Below are positions 41,970 through 51,599 of a stretch of DNA of 64,000 nt, piece after piece. The DNA comes from Brevibacillus fortis. GTDB taxonomy: Bacteria; Bacillota; Bacilli; Brevibacillales; Brevibacillaceae. Within the stretch, counting starts at the first letter, position 1. Every line of letters begins with the position of its first letter. Where the stretch lies: NCBI RefSeq assembly GCF_003013395.1, contig NZ_PXZM01000023.1, forward strand, positions 62,001-126,000, given 5' to 3'. Both the position numbers and the translations under genes were made by a program. The notes beneath the pieces were generated by a model. That model saw only the letters and a program-made list of their open reading frames with translations, searched no databases and had not been told where the DNA came from.

Positions 41970-44861
41970 GTGGCGATGCTGCAAATGATCTTGCGGAAAA
42001 TGATGAATAACCGCTGGCTGGTCGGCAGCCTGCTGATCGGGCTGATCGTCGCTGTCGGACTGGTATCGAGTATACCCTCGTTCACGTCAGGGGTACTCCA
42101 ACGCATGTTGACAAAGGATCTGGAGGAATACCAAAAGAATGTGAAGCGCTTCCCCGGTGGTTTGCTGATCTCTGTCAATCAAAACAAGCTCGGGAAGAAT
42201 GGTACGGCTCTTGTTGATGAAATGGCCGCTCACCTTCAAAACAACGTGATTGCTTCGCTGGGGGTACCCGTGTATGAAGAAGTAACCATTTTGCGGACAA
42301 TCCCGTTTGACGCCAGACAGCAAAACATACAACCGAAGAGCCCGATCAGTTCCGAGAGTACGCGGCTTTATTCCCTCAGCGCTCTGGAGAAGCACATGAC
42401 GCTTGTTGACGGCCGTCTGCCTGCTGCAACTCCCGTCGATGGCGTATACGAAGCGTTGGTTACAGAAAAAGCGTTAAAGGATCGGCGGATGGTGCTGGGC
42501 AGCCTTTATGAGCTGACCACAAACGAAGCAAAAGGACTCAAGGTGCGAATCAAACCGGTTGGCGTTTTCAAGGAAAAAGAGGGGAACGATCCTTATTGGT
42601 TTGTTACGACCAATGAATACTCCAATGGCTTCATATTGGATGAACGCCTTTATCGGAAGACATTTTTGGAAGAGAAGAATCTGGTCATTTCAACTCAGAT
42701 GTATACCGCTTTTCACTACCAATCATTTCAAATAAGCGATACAGAGAAGCTGAATGCAGTCGTGGCCGGGATCGAAGGCAAACTGCAACAGTACGGATTG
42801 AAAAAAGCGGAGATCAATGTTCAGTTTCCGGCGGCCAGTCTCGTGGGCAAGTACAATGAACAAGAGAAGCAATTCAAAACCATTCTCTGGTCGCTCTACA
42901 TCCCCATTTTCATCATGCTCGGTCTTTATCTTGTGATGGTTTCGGGATTAATTGTGGAGAGGCAGCGAACGGAAATCGCAGTGCTGGGCAGCAGGGGAGC
43001 CAGCAGAATGCAGATTTTTTCTATTTATTTCATGGAGATCGCCATTTTGGGGTTATGTGCTTTTCTGATCGGTCCATTTGTGGGGATACAGCTTAGCAAG
43101 ATACTCGGCATCTCGAATGGATTTCTCGAATTCGTCGATCGCAAAGGTCTGGATGTCACCATTAGCAGCGAAGTCTTCGTGTATGCTGCGTGGATGGTGC
43201 TCGCCTGTATCACACTCGTTTTGATTTCTGTGTTTCTGGCAACTAGGCAAAATATCGTCACACACAAGCAAAGCATGGCGAGGATGGGTGGACAAGCGAT
43301 TTGGCATCGGCTGTTTCTCGACGTACTGCTGCTTGCGATCTCGTGGTATGGATGGTATTCCTATCAAAACGCCGCTGAAACCGCAGCAAAAACGAGCGAA
43401 GGGGCTTCGGCCATCTCGATCGATTTCCTTCTCTTTTTTGTGCCCGTTCTGTTTTCGCTTGGTTTGGGCCTGCTTCTACTCCGATTTTATCCGTGGATCC
43501 TACGATTGATGTCTTGGGCAGGACGCTCCTTCTTCCCACTTTCTCTGCATACGACGCTGGTGCAGGTAGGGAGGGCTCCACGGCAATATCATTTTCTCAT
43601 GCTGTTTGTGACGATTACGGTCGCCGTAGGGATGTTCAGCGCAAGCATGGCACGGACGATTAATCAAAATGCAGAGGAGAGAATCCGTTACCAAACTGGC
43701 GCGGATATTCGTTTGAAGGCAGAGTGGAAGAGCGACAAACCGGAAGTAACAGTCTTTCGGCGAGGAAATAATGTTGCAGAAAAAGGGGAAGAGGTGGAAG
43801 TGGAAATAGAGCCTGTAGCTCCTCCCGTTCAGTATGTAGAGCCGGATTTTGACTTGTACAGCGGCCTGCCCGGGGTTGAGCATGCAACGAAAGTCTATGT
43901 GAACGGGCTGGCGGAGGCTTCTTTTCGGGGCGATCCTGTGAAGGACATCACCTTGATGGGGATCGATCCCAAAGAGTTTGCAAAGACCGCTTGGATGAAG
44001 CCAGACTTGCTGCCGCATCACTTCCACGAGTATTTGAATTTGATGGCAAAAGAACCGCGTGCCCTATTTCTATCTCGCAGCCTCGCAGACAAGCTGCATG
44101 TGGTGGAGGGCCAAACCATCCTGCTCGGTTGGGGAGATACTCGCAGGGTTGAAATGATTGTGTATGCCATCGTGGATTACTGGCCGGGATGGAATCCTGC
44201 GCCTGTAAAAAGCACATACGGAAGCAGAATGGAAGAACCGTATTTGGCAGTTGCCAATCTCCCGTTCGTGCAAGACAAGATTCACCTGGAGCCGTATGAG
44301 GTTTGGATCAAAATGAAAGAGGAATCGTCTTCTGAATCGCTTTACAAGGGTCTGGAACAAGAGGGAGTCAAGCTCGCCATGCTGAATAATGCGAAACAGC
44401 AAGTCATCCAGGTGAAAAACAGCGCATTTTATTTGGGGCTGAACGGATCGCTGACACTTGGGTTCCTGCTTTCCATGTTGGTCACCTTTATCGGCTACGT
44501 GTTGTACTGGGTGCTTACACTTGGAGCCAGAAAATTGCAATATGGGGTGTTCCGCGCGATGGGAATGCCATTCAGACAGCTTCTTGCCATACTCGCGTGG
44601 GAGCAGCTCTTGACGTTTGGCGTCGCTTTTGCGATGGGAATGACAGCGGGCAAGCTGGCCAATAGCCTGTTTTTGCCTGCACTCAGTCTCTATTTGCATG
44701 CCGATAAGCAAGTCCCTCCCTTTACCGTCATTTCGAGGCTTCAAGATGAACAAATCATTTATACGTTCATTGCTGTGACACTAGTTATCGGAATCGGAAT
44801 CGTCGGTATCCTGTTATCACGGATGCAGATCCATCAAGCCGTGAAGCTGGGGGAGGACTAA
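41970..44861 (+). CDS. large FtsX/MacB-type ABC permease
   Basis: The 963-residue permease has an N-terminal helix (about 14-34), a large external domain, an FtsX block (about 300-430) with ERQRTEIAVLGSRGASRMQIF, another group of helices with a second external domain (about 560-800), and a C-terminal FtsX block with LQYGVFRAMGMPFRQLLAIL. It is a two-repeat permease, about twice the MacB length. The GTG at 41970 follows GGGGGA by 7 nt. It is 12 nt after the adaptor and 4 nt before the second ATPase, so the four genes form one export unit. The cargo is unknown. Confidence 0.9.
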   Translation: MAMLQMILRKMMNNRWLVGSLLIGLIVAVGLVSSIPSFTSGVLQRMLTKDLEEYQKNVKRFPGGLLISVNQNKLGKNGTALVDEMAAHLQNNVIASLGVPVYEEVTILRTIPFDARQQNIQPKSPISSESTRLYSLSALEKHMTLVDGRLPAATPVDGVYEALVTEKALKDRRMVLGSLYELTTNEAKGLKVRIKPVGVFKEKEGNDPYWFVTTNEYSNGFILDERLYRKTFLEEKNLVISTQMYTAFHYQSFQISDTEKLNAVVAGIEGKLQQYGLKKAEINVQFPAASLVGKYNEQEKQFKTILWSLYIPIFIMLGLYLVMVSGLIVERQRTEIAVLGSRGASRMQIFSIYFMEIAILGLCAFLIGPFVGIQLSKILGISNGFLEFVDRKGLDVTISSEVFVYAAWMVLACITLVLISVFLATRQNIVTHKQSMARMGGQAIWHRLFLDVLLLAISWYGWYSYQNAAETAAKTSEGASAISIDFLLFFVPVLFSLGLGLLLLRFYPWILRLMSWAGRSFFPLSLHTTLVQVGRAPRQYHFLMLFVTITVAVGMFSASMARTINQNAEERIRYQTGADIRLKAEWKSDKPEVTVFRRGNNVAEKGEEVEVEIEPVAPPVQYVEPDFDLYSGLPGVEHATKVYVNGLAEASFRGDPVKDITLMGIDPKEFAKTAWMKPDLLPHHFHEYLNLMAKEPRALFLSRSLADKLHVVEGQTILLGWGDTRRVEMIVYAIVDYWPGWNPAPVKSTYGSRMEEPYLAVANLPFVQDKIHLEPYEVWIKMKEESSSESLYKGLEQEGVKLAMLNNAKQQVIQVKNSAFYLGLNGSLTLGFLLSMLVTFIGYVLYWVLTLGARKLQYGVFRAMGMPFRQLLAILAWEQLLTFGVAFAMGMTAGKLANSLFLPALSLYLHADKQVPPFTVISRLQDEQIIYTFIAVTLVIGIGIVGILLSRMQIHQAVKLGED

Positions 44862-44865
44862 ACAG

Positions 44866-45759
44866 ATGATCGTATGCGAAAATTTAGTTAAAATCTACAA
44901 GGCAAATGATCTGGAAGTGGTGGCGCTGCAAGGGTTGGATCTGCGTGTAGAGACCGGAGAGCTGATGGGGATCATCGGGAATAGCGGCAGCGGCAAATCA
45001 ACGTTGTTGAACATGCTGGGAGGACTGGACCGTCCCTCGGCAGGAAAACTTTCCGTGGCGGGGGCTGATTTGTTTCGATTGACGACTTCCGAGCTGGTTC
45101 AGTATCGCTTGCAGACCGTAGGCTTTGTCTGGCAGAACAACGCCCGCAATCTGATTCCTTATCTATCTGCTCTGCAAAATGTGGAGATGCCAATGCTTTT
45201 GCGGGGCAAGCGAAAAAGGGAGCGTGCCCACGAGTTGTTGGAGCTGGTGGGGCTGGGCCACCGAAAAAAGAACAAACTGAGCGAACTGTCCGGCGGGGAG
45301 CAGCAGCGAGTAGCCATCGCGATCGCTTTGGCGAATGAACCCAAGCTGCTTTTGGCAGATGAGCCGACTGGCAGTGTAGACACTCGAACGGCAGCCATGA
45401 TTCTAGATTTGTTTCAAGAGCTGAACCGTTCGTTCGGGCTAACAGTCGTCATCGTGACTCACGACTTGGAGCTAGCGCGCAAAGTGGATCGCGTCGTAGC
45501 CATTCGGGACGGGAAAACGTCCAGCGAGTTGTTGCGGCGAAAAGGAACGGAAGAAGACAATTCCGAGTCTTGGGATGAGGAAGCGAATGCGGATACTTAT
45601 GAAGAATTGGCGGTGCTCGATCAGGTAGGGAGGCTGCAGATCCCAATGGAATACCTCCAGGCGATCCAGGCAGACGGCAAGCTGAGAATAGAGCTGGAAG
45701 AAGAGCGAATTATCCTAACGACGCCTGTATCCTCTAAAAAAACAGACACGCGAATGTGA
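44866..45759 (+). CDS. ABC transporter ATPase with an AbrB-like C-terminal extension
   Basis: The 297-residue protein is a LolD/MacB-type ATPase to about residue 225 (Walker [10 protein letters not shown], signature [15 protein letters not shown], Walker [13 protein letters not shown]). Then comes an acidic linker ([20 protein letters not shown]) and about 40 residues, [32 protein letters not shown]. That stretch matches the SpoVT/AbrB swapped-hairpin pattern (GR-x-x-IP-x-x-x ... L-x-I-x-x-x-x-x-x-I-x-L-x-x-P). It could dimerise the ATPase or bind the partner ATPase. Family ATPases normally end near 230. Its last codons lie inside the terminator hairpin. Confidence 0.88.
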   Translation: MIVCENLVKIYKANDLEVVALQGLDLRVETGELMGIIGNSGSGKSTLLNMLGGLDRPSAGKLSVAGADLFRLTTSELVQYRLQTVGFVWQNNARNLIPYLSALQNVEMPMLLRGKRKRERAHELLELVGLGHRKKNKLSELSGGEQQRVAIAIALANEPKLLLADEPTGSVDTRTAAMILDLFQELNRSFGLTVVIVTHDLELARKVDRVVAIRDGKTSSELLRRKGTEEDNSESWDEEANADTYEELAVLDQVGRLQIPMEYLQAIQADGKLRIELEEERIILTTPVSSKKTDTRM

Positions 45760-45776
45760 CGTGTCTGTTTTTTTTG
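45740..45776 (+). terminator. terminator of the export operon
   Basis: AAACAGACAC pairs with GTGTCTGTTT and is followed by a T run. The stop codon of the ATPase lies in the loop. Confidence 0.88.
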
Positions 45777-45781
45777 TTCAG

Positions 45782-45862
45782 CTAGTGGATATGACTTAGC
45801 ACACCATAGTCGGTAATCGGTTCGACGCCCGGGATTGGTTCGTCTGAAGTTTCATGAGTCAT
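45782..45862 (-). CDS. possible 26-residue peptide coupled to the LysR gene
   Basis: An ATG overlaps the LysR stop (TGATG) and opens a 26-codon frame, MTHETSDEPIPGVEPITDY then GVLSHIH. The LysR gene's last codons contain GAGAGG just upstream. It is acidic and ends in His residues. I know no family for it, and such a short frame may be chance. Confidence 0.25.
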   Translation of the reverse strand: MTHETSDEPIPGVEPITDYGVLSHIH

Positions 45863-46749
45863 CACCTCTCAAGTTTGCGTACATCCCCAAAATAATCGAT
45901 AACAACCTCACGGAATTCTTGAGCGGCTCGCGAAATGTACCGACTCCGATGCCATAATAAAGCGATTTCCCGTACCAACTCGTGATTCTCTACTTGAAGA
46001 TACTTGACTTGTTCACGAGATTCTCTTGCAGTGCTTGGTATGAAGGCTATGCCAATGTCTGCTTCCACCAGCTGGATTAGCCTTGCAGGTTCATCTCCCT
46101 CATACACATATGTAGGTGTGAATCCAACCGACTTGCATATAGAGTCTACGAAATCGCGTGTCCCGTATCCTCTCTTTACACCGACAAACGATTCATCCTT
46201 CAGCTCTCTCAAAGATACGATACTTCGGTCTGCCAGTCGATGTCCCCTTGGAACAGCTACGAGGATAGGGTCAATGTAGACGACTTGACATTCAATGCCA
46301 TCCTCTTGTATAGGCGGTGAGGCCAAGCAAAAATCGACCTCTCCTCTATGAAGAAGCGTAACCATTTCCTGCGTAGTCAGCATTTGTACATGAAATTGGA
46401 TATCGGGCCGCTTTTTCCGAAACTCTCGAAGGATATTGGGCAGCGTGCTTGCAGTAGTCACCGCCAATTCAAGCGTGCCATGTTCCGGGTTGGACAAATC
46501 GCTAAGCTCCAGCTTCCCCTGTTCCAATTCAAACAAAGCTCTTTCCACCCGGCAGAAGAATTTGCTTCCGAACTCATTCAGACGTAGCTTTCTCCCTTTT
46601 CGATCAAAGAGCGGGACTCCCAGATCCTCCTCCAATCGTTGGATCGTTTTGCTGAGGGACGATTGGGTCACATGCAGACTTCGTGCAGCTTCGGTCACAT
46701 GCTCCATTCGAGCTACCGTAAGAAAGTATTGCAGTTGAAGAAGTTCCAT
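45862..46749 (-). CDS. LysR family regulator, divergent from an MFS gene
   Basis: The 295-residue protein has the LysR helix-turn-helix (VTEAARSLHVTQSSLSKTIQRLEEDL, about 18-43) followed by an effector domain of the CynR/BenM kind. GGAGG lies 7 nt before its ATG. It is divergent from the MFS gene at 46862 with 112 nt between them and very probably controls it. The second LysR/MFS pair downstream (48257-50477) has the same layout, so the two modules may have arisen by duplication or been gained together. Confidence 0.88.
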   Translation of the reverse strand: MELLQLQYFLTVARMEHVTEAARSLHVTQSSLSKTIQRLEEDLGVPLFDRKGRKLRLNEFGSKFFCRVERALFELEQGKLELSDLSNPEHGTLELAVTTASTLPNILREFRKKRPDIQFHVQMLTTQEMVTLLHRGEVDFCLASPPIQEDGIECQVVYIDPILVAVPRGHRLADRSIVSLRELKDESFVGVKRGYGTRDFVDSICKSVGFTPTYVYEGDEPARLIQLVEADIGIAFIPSTARESREQVKYLQVENHELVREIALLWHRSRYISRAAQEFREVVIDYFGDVRKLER

Positions 46750-46861
46750 TTAGCTCCTCCATTCATTCCTTCCAATCAATGAAATCATAACATGAAATGC
46801 GTTGGAGTAAATGTTTGAATTCCAGTACGATATCATCAAAACGCTTTAGGAGGGCTGAAAA

Positions 46862-48244
46862 ATGGGGGCTCACAACAGGTGGTTGATGATTTCCGTTGGA
46901 CTAGGGATATTATTGAATCCATTAAATTCTTCGATGATTTCTGTTGCGATTGCAAGGCTGCAAGATGTGTACCGTCTTGACTTCACGGTTGTTTCATGGA
47001 TTATTTTTTCGTTCTACATTGCGAGTGCAATTGCTCAACCTGTCATGGGAAGGGCAAGCGATTTGTTCGGCCGGAAGAAGATATTTCTTACTGGGCTCGT
47101 CGTATCTTTCGTTGCTTCATTATTGGCTCCAATATCACCAAACTTTGGGTGGCTCATTGTGTTCCGAATAGTGCAATCGATTGGAACAAGCATGATGGTT
47201 GCAGTTGGAATGGCCATTGTACGAATTCATATTACGGAGAAACAAGCGACTGCGCTTTCCGTACTGTCCATATTCCTATCCGGAGCAGCAGCGATTGGAC
47301 CTTTTATTGGCGGGGTATTGATTCATTATTGGGATTGGTCTGCTATCTTTCTCGTTAATATTCCGTTCGTGGTGGCGAGCTTGCTGTTAGGCTGGAGGAT
47401 GATTCCAAAAGACGAAGCGGCATCATCTGTAGCACACAACATGTCTTTTCAAAAATGGCTGGATTTGATTGATGCAAGAGGGATCCTGCTCTTCACAGTG
47501 GGTCTGGTTGCACTGCTGGTAGGATTACTGTCAGTAAAATCATCCGGGTATGTCTCATGGTGGCCTATCATGGTTGGGGGGATCGGCCTCGTTACACTGG
47601 GGGCTTTCGTACGACATGAGTTAAAAACAACTTCACCGTTTATTCCTCTACGGACATTCGCCAAGTATCCTGCAATGACGTGGGTCAATATTGAATTCAT
47701 GCTCGCTAACGTCCTTTTTTATTCGCTTTTTTTCGGGCTTCCGTCCTACTTGCAAATGGTTCGCCATGTCAGCGAGTTTCATACAGGAATGCTCATGCTA
47801 AGCTTAGGTTTATGCTCACTCGTTGCTTCTCCAATAGCAGGACGTTGGATTGATAAATCAGGGCCTCGGCCTGCATTGTTCGTATCCGCCATACTGATGA
47901 CATTTGGGTCCGTGTGGCTCGTGGCATTCAATCAAGATTCACATGTGATCAGCGTGTGTGTGGCATTAGCTGCATTCGGTATTAGCAACGGGTTAAACAA
48001 TGTTGGAATGCAAGCAGCCCTGTTCAAAAGTTCACCTAAAGAAATAATCGGAGTCGCATCCGGATTATTTCAAACATCCAGATACTTGGGAACCATTCTC
48101 TCCTCGTTGTTGATCGGCATGGTAATGGGAGGTAAGTTCAGCGCCGAGGGGTTGCAAGTGCTTGGCATTATCCTCACAACAATCGCATTGTCTTTGGTAC
48201 TCATGAGTTGGCGACGGGAATCAAGGCAAAGGGGGGAGGCGTAG
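46862..48244 (+). CDS. MFS efflux transporter (DHA2/EmrB-like)
   Basis: The 460-residue transporter has about 14 membrane helices. The TM1 motif NPLNSSMISVAIARL at 18-32 is the DHA2 hallmark, and the loop motif GRASDLFGRKK is at about 61-71. DHA2 proteins export drugs and other amphipathic compounds by proton antiport. TTAGGAGGG precedes the ATG by about 6 nt. It is divergent from a LysR gene and convergent with the next LysR gene, with only 12 nt between their stops. Confidence 0.9.
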   Translation: MGAHNRWLMISVGLGILLNPLNSSMISVAIARLQDVYRLDFTVVSWIIFSFYIASAIAQPVMGRASDLFGRKKIFLTGLVVSFVASLLAPISPNFGWLIVFRIVQSIGTSMMVAVGMAIVRIHITEKQATALSVLSIFLSGAAAIGPFIGGVLIHYWDWSAIFLVNIPFVVASLLLGWRMIPKDEAASSVAHNMSFQKWLDLIDARGILLFTVGLVALLVGLLSVKSSGYVSWWPIMVGGIGLVTLGAFVRHELKTTSPFIPLRTFAKYPAMTWVNIEFMLANVLFYSLFFGLPSYLQMVRHVSEFHTGMLMLSLGLCSLVASPIAGRWIDKSGPRPALFVSAILMTFGSVWLVAFNQDSHVISVCVALAAFGISNGLNNVGMQAALFKSSPKEIIGVASGLFQTSRYLGTILSSLLIGMVMGGKFSAEGLQVLGIILTTIALSLVLMSWRRESRQRGEA

Positions 48245-48256
48245 GTTCACCCATCC

Positions 48257-49141
48257 CTATTCAAAATCGCAGGCGTGGTTCAATACAAACTGTTTATATT
48301 TTTCAGTTGCAGGTGATAAATATCTCCCTTCTACCCAAGCAATGCCAATTGTTCGTTGGCACTTCGGACTTTTGACCGGTATTTGTGTGATCTTGCTCTG
48401 GTCTGTGCCCTTTAAATTGGGCAAAAGTGAGATTCCCAGTCCAGCAGCGACCAGTCCTGCAACGGTATCTGCTTCCTCTCCTTCAAATGTAATCGGAGGT
48501 GCAATTCCCGCTACTTGAAACAATTGCTCGACGGTGATACGAAGGGAGTACCCTTCTTTTAAATGGATAAATGATTCATCTGCAATCTCTTCCAACGTAA
48601 TCGAGGTACGATTTGCATACTTGTGGTCTTTGGGGACAATTACAAAAAGTTCTTCATTCCAAAGCGGCTTCCACACAAAGGGAGATCTCATATCCATAGG
48701 AGCGAGGAGACAAAGATCAAATTCTCCTACTTGCAACTGATTCATAAGGGTATGGGAGGGGCCTTGTCCGAGTCGAAAATGGATGTTTGGGTAGTGGGAG
48801 CGAAAAGAAGCCAGTAAATCAGGGATACGACTGGTACTTAACGTGTGCAGAAACCCAAGCGACACTTCTCCCTTATCAGGATCAAGTAAATCCATGATTT
48901 CTTGTTTTCCTTCATGAAATTCCTTCATCATATTTTCGACGCGCTTTAAAAAGATATGACCATATTTATTAAGGCGAATCGAACGTCCCTGACGGTCAAA
49001 CAAGGGCACACCAATTTCGTCCTCAAATCGGGCGATCGAACGACTAAGGGCAGACTGGGAAATAGAGAGAGCTTCGGCAGCATGTGTCACGTGTTGGATT
49101 CTTGCTAGGGTTTGAAAATATTCGAACTGTTGCCATTCCAT
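48257..49141 (-). CDS. LysR family regulator, divergent from the second MFS gene
   Basis: The 294-residue protein has the LysR helix-turn-helix (VTHAAEALSISQSALSRSIARFEDEI, about 17-42) and an effector domain. I use the ATG at 49141 where the DNA-binding domain begins. The frame is open 11 codons further up to 49174. Sequence similarity to the LysR at 45862-46749 is visible across the DNA-binding region (IGVPLFDRQGR against LGVPLFDRKGR). It is divergent from the MFS gene at 49275 across 133 nt of AT-rich DNA with several ATCAT/ATGAT half-sites. Confidence 0.87.
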   Translation of the reverse strand: MEWQQFEYFQTLARIQHVTHAAEALSISQSALSRSIARFEDEIGVPLFDRQGRSIRLNKYGHIFLKRVENMMKEFHEGKQEIMDLLDPDKGEVSLGFLHTLSTSRIPDLLASFRSHYPNIHFRLGQGPSHTLMNQLQVGEFDLCLLAPMDMRSPFVWKPLWNEELFVIVPKDHKYANRTSITLEEIADESFIHLKEGYSLRITVEQLFQVAGIAPPITFEGEEADTVAGLVAAGLGISLLPNLKGTDQSKITQIPVKSPKCQRTIGIAWVEGRYLSPATEKYKQFVLNHACDFE

Positions 49142-49274
49142 TCGAAAGCACCACTTTCCGTTCGGAGTTTTCATTACATAAATGCATGAAAAACATGATT
49201 ATAATGAATTATACATCATAGAAAAATGGTGATACCATGAAACCATAATAATCCTGAAATATGATGGTGATCAC

Positions 49275-50477
49275 ATGATACAACAAGGCACGCCACTTTT
49301 TCGCAAAACCAGCTTTGCTTTCTTTGCCGCTGGTTTTAATACGTTTGCTATTCTTTACTGCGTACAACCGTTATTACCCGAATTTTCAAAAGAGTTTACA
49401 ATTGATCCGACGACAGCAAGCCTTTCCCTCTCCATTACAACCATGGTTCTTGCTATCAGTATGCTCATTTTTGGTTCGCTGTCTGAAGTTTGGGGACGAA
49501 AGCCAATCATGATCTTTTCCATGCTTGCTTCCTCCGTGTTTTGTATTCTCACAGCATTCAGTTCGAATTTTCATGTTCTCCTAGTATTTCGAACGATTGA
49601 AGGAATTTCATTGGCTGGTTTACCTTCCATTGCAATGGCCTATCTTGGAGAAGAAATCGAATCCAAAAGCCTTGGAGCGGCTATGGGTCTCTATATATGT
49701 GGCAATTCAATTGGTGCTGTTTTTGGCAGGGTTTTCTCAGGCATGATGAGTGACTACTTTGGCTGGCACATCGCAATAGGGGGGATTGGTCTCATAAGTC
49801 TTGCTGCTACACTGATTTTTTGGAACGCCTTACCACCTTCACAAAATTTCAAAGCGCGCCCATTCGTAATTAAAAAGTTAGGTCAGTCATTAATGGATCA
49901 TCTAAAGGCTCCAGGACTCGTTTGCTTGTTTGTCATCGGATTTATACTTTTAGGGACGAATGTAGCGTTGTTCAATTACATCGCTTATGTATTACTCGGA
50001 AAGCCCTATTCACTCAGCCAAGCATTTATCAGTTGGACATTTTTCATTATGATCATCGGAATGTTCAGCTCTGTCTGGATAGGAAAATTAGTAGATCGTC
50101 ACGGTAAGCAAAAGCTGTTATTCATTAGCTTATTCCTTGCATTGATCGGCGTCTGTTTGACGTGGGAATCGAATCTCATTGTAAAAATAGGAGGTCTTGG
50201 ATTTTTTACTTTTGGATTCTTTGGAGCTCATTCCGTTGCAAGCAGCTGGGTAGGACAGCTTGCTTTGCAGAACAAAGCACAAGCCTCTTCCTTGTATTTA
50301 TTTTTCTACTATACGGGTTCAAGTGTAGGTGGTACGCTCGGAGGATTGTTCTGGTCTGCATACGGATGGGGAGGAGTAATCAGCATGAATGTCGGCTTTC
50401 TCGTAGTTGGCTTCATACTTTGGGCGTGGGTTTCAAAAATGGCACAGAGCGCGAATAAAGTGACGAAAATAGCTTAA
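49275..50477 (+). CDS. MFS transporter (YnfM/arabinose-efflux-like)
   Basis: The 400-residue, 12-helix transporter has YCVQPLLPEFSKEF in TM1, the loop motif GSLSEVWGRKP at about 67-77 and GNSIGAVFGRVFSG in TM5. It resembles YnfM-type exporters. It carries lower GC than the export and amidohydrolase genes. It is paired with the divergent LysR gene. A terminator follows. The substrate is unknown. Confidence 0.88.
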   Translation: MIQQGTPLFRKTSFAFFAAGFNTFAILYCVQPLLPEFSKEFTIDPTTASLSLSITTMVLAISMLIFGSLSEVWGRKPIMIFSMLASSVFCILTAFSSNFHVLLVFRTIEGISLAGLPSIAMAYLGEEIESKSLGAAMGLYICGNSIGAVFGRVFSGMMSDYFGWHIAIGGIGLISLAATLIFWNALPPSQNFKARPFVIKKLGQSLMDHLKAPGLVCLFVIGFILLGTNVALFNYIAYVLLGKPYSLSQAFISWTFFIMIIGMFSSVWIGKLVDRHGKQKLLFISLFLALIGVCLTWESNLIVKIGGLGFFTFGFFGAHSVASSWVGQLALQNKAQASSLYLFFYYTGSSVGGTLGGLFWSAYGWGGVISMNVGFLVVGFILWAWVSKMAQSANKVTKIA

Positions 50478-50496
50478 ACTTGGGGCCTATTAGTAA

Positions 50497-50545
50497 AAAC
50501 GGAAAAACTCAGTATCGTTCGGCGATACGAAGTCTTTCCGTTTCT
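50497..50545. terminator. bidirectional terminator between MFS and DUF92 genes
   Basis: AAACGGAAA pairs with TTTCCGTTT and encloses a second hairpin GTATCG-TTCGG-CGATAC. Confidence 0.75.
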
Positions 50546-50558
50546 TCACATGTCCAAA

Positions 50559-51389
50559 CTATAAGCCAACTGCCAGCGCCAACAAGACCGCGGAAGCACC
50601 ACCTGCAAGCGAGCCAGCGATATTGACGGCATCATTGTTCCAACCGGCGCGGCCGCGGATTCGCACGGCTGGCCTGCCGCAGTGGCGAGCCTGCTCGATT
50701 TCGCGACCGCAAACGTCGCAACAGTACATTTGCTGCCATGTCGCACCGATCCACGAATCGACCAGCGACCCGATAATGCCCGCCAGTCCGGCTATTCCGA
50801 TCCAGGCTGCCAGTCTAAGTGCAGGCTCGGCCGCATCCGGCGCGGATTGGCCGGGTACCGCAAGCAGCAACCAAGCTGCACCACCGATAAATAGACCACC
50901 GGCCAGCGAAGCATACATGCCCAGGCCAGAAACGCCACCGGATGTGCCTGGCGGAACGCGCTGACCCGTCTTGATCGATCTCGGGGGCTTCCGGCTCAAG
51001 CCGCCGATTTCTGTCGCCCATGTATCGGCTGTGACCGCTGCCATCACGCCGAGGAAGGCGTACCACCACAGAGAATGCGGCCACGCCCAATTTGCTACAC
51101 ATAACAGCAGCCCTAGCCCTCCATTTGCGAGCACCTGGCCGGCATCGCGCCTTCCCGTTTTCTCATAACCGCTCTCTGCCTCTTCCTTTTTATGCTTTTT
51201 CCACTTAGACAATAAGGTAGACGAGACAAAAAAAGCGATGAGGGAGCCGAACCAGACAGGGCTTGCGAGTGCGTACATCACGGTGCCCAGTATCACCGCC
51301 GCCAAAAAGCCGGAACCGGACAGCGACCGTTTTACATAAGCCGCCCCTGCAATCCCGGCGCTGCAGGCCAGACCTATTAACCACTCCAC
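50559..51389 (-). CDS. DUF92 family integral membrane protein
   Basis: The 276-residue protein has about six membrane helices with the DUF92 motifs GRRDAGQVLANGG (about 79-91), TADTWATEIGGLSRKPPRSI (about 121-140), GTSGGVSGLG and, near the end, WNNDAVNIAGSLAGG. The family includes plant phytyl-phosphate kinase (VTE6) and uncharacterised bacterial proteins. A kinase role on isoprenoid phosphates is possible but unproven. A CxxC...C segment (CCDVCGREIEQARHC) could bind metal. The gene is visibly richer in G+C than both neighbours, hinting at separate ancestry. Confidence 0.85.
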   Translation of the reverse strand: MEWLIGLACSAGIAGAAYVKRSLSGSGFLAAVILGTVMYALASPVWFGSLIAFFVSSTLLSKWKKHKKEEAESGYEKTGRRDAGQVLANGGLGLLLCVANWAWPHSLWWYAFLGVMAAVTADTWATEIGGLSRKPPRSIKTGQRVPPGTSGGVSGLGMYASLAGGLFIGGAAWLLLAVPGQSAPDAAEPALRLAAWIGIAGLAGIIGSLVDSWIGATWQQMYCCDVCGREIEQARHCGRPAVRIRGRAGWNNDAVNIAGSLAGGASAVLLALAVGL

Positions 51390-51599
51390 AATTTCCCGCC
51401 CCCTTTTGCATTGGCACTATTATACCTCAACGCAGCAGGCTAGATGAGTAACAAACACATTGCCGTATCCATTGTTTGATCGAATGGGTCGAAAAGTAAA
51501 GCACTTGTTTAGGATTTCCTCAGCGATGACGAAGTTTATTGTGATAACGTTGAAACATGCCAAAAGTTGGACATAGATAGAACGAAAGGATGATTTGTA

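Noticed and set aside
43500-44753. Two long minus-strand frames under the FtsX permease
   Set aside because: The composition is antisense-like and no start signals are present, while the permease is intact in the plus strand.
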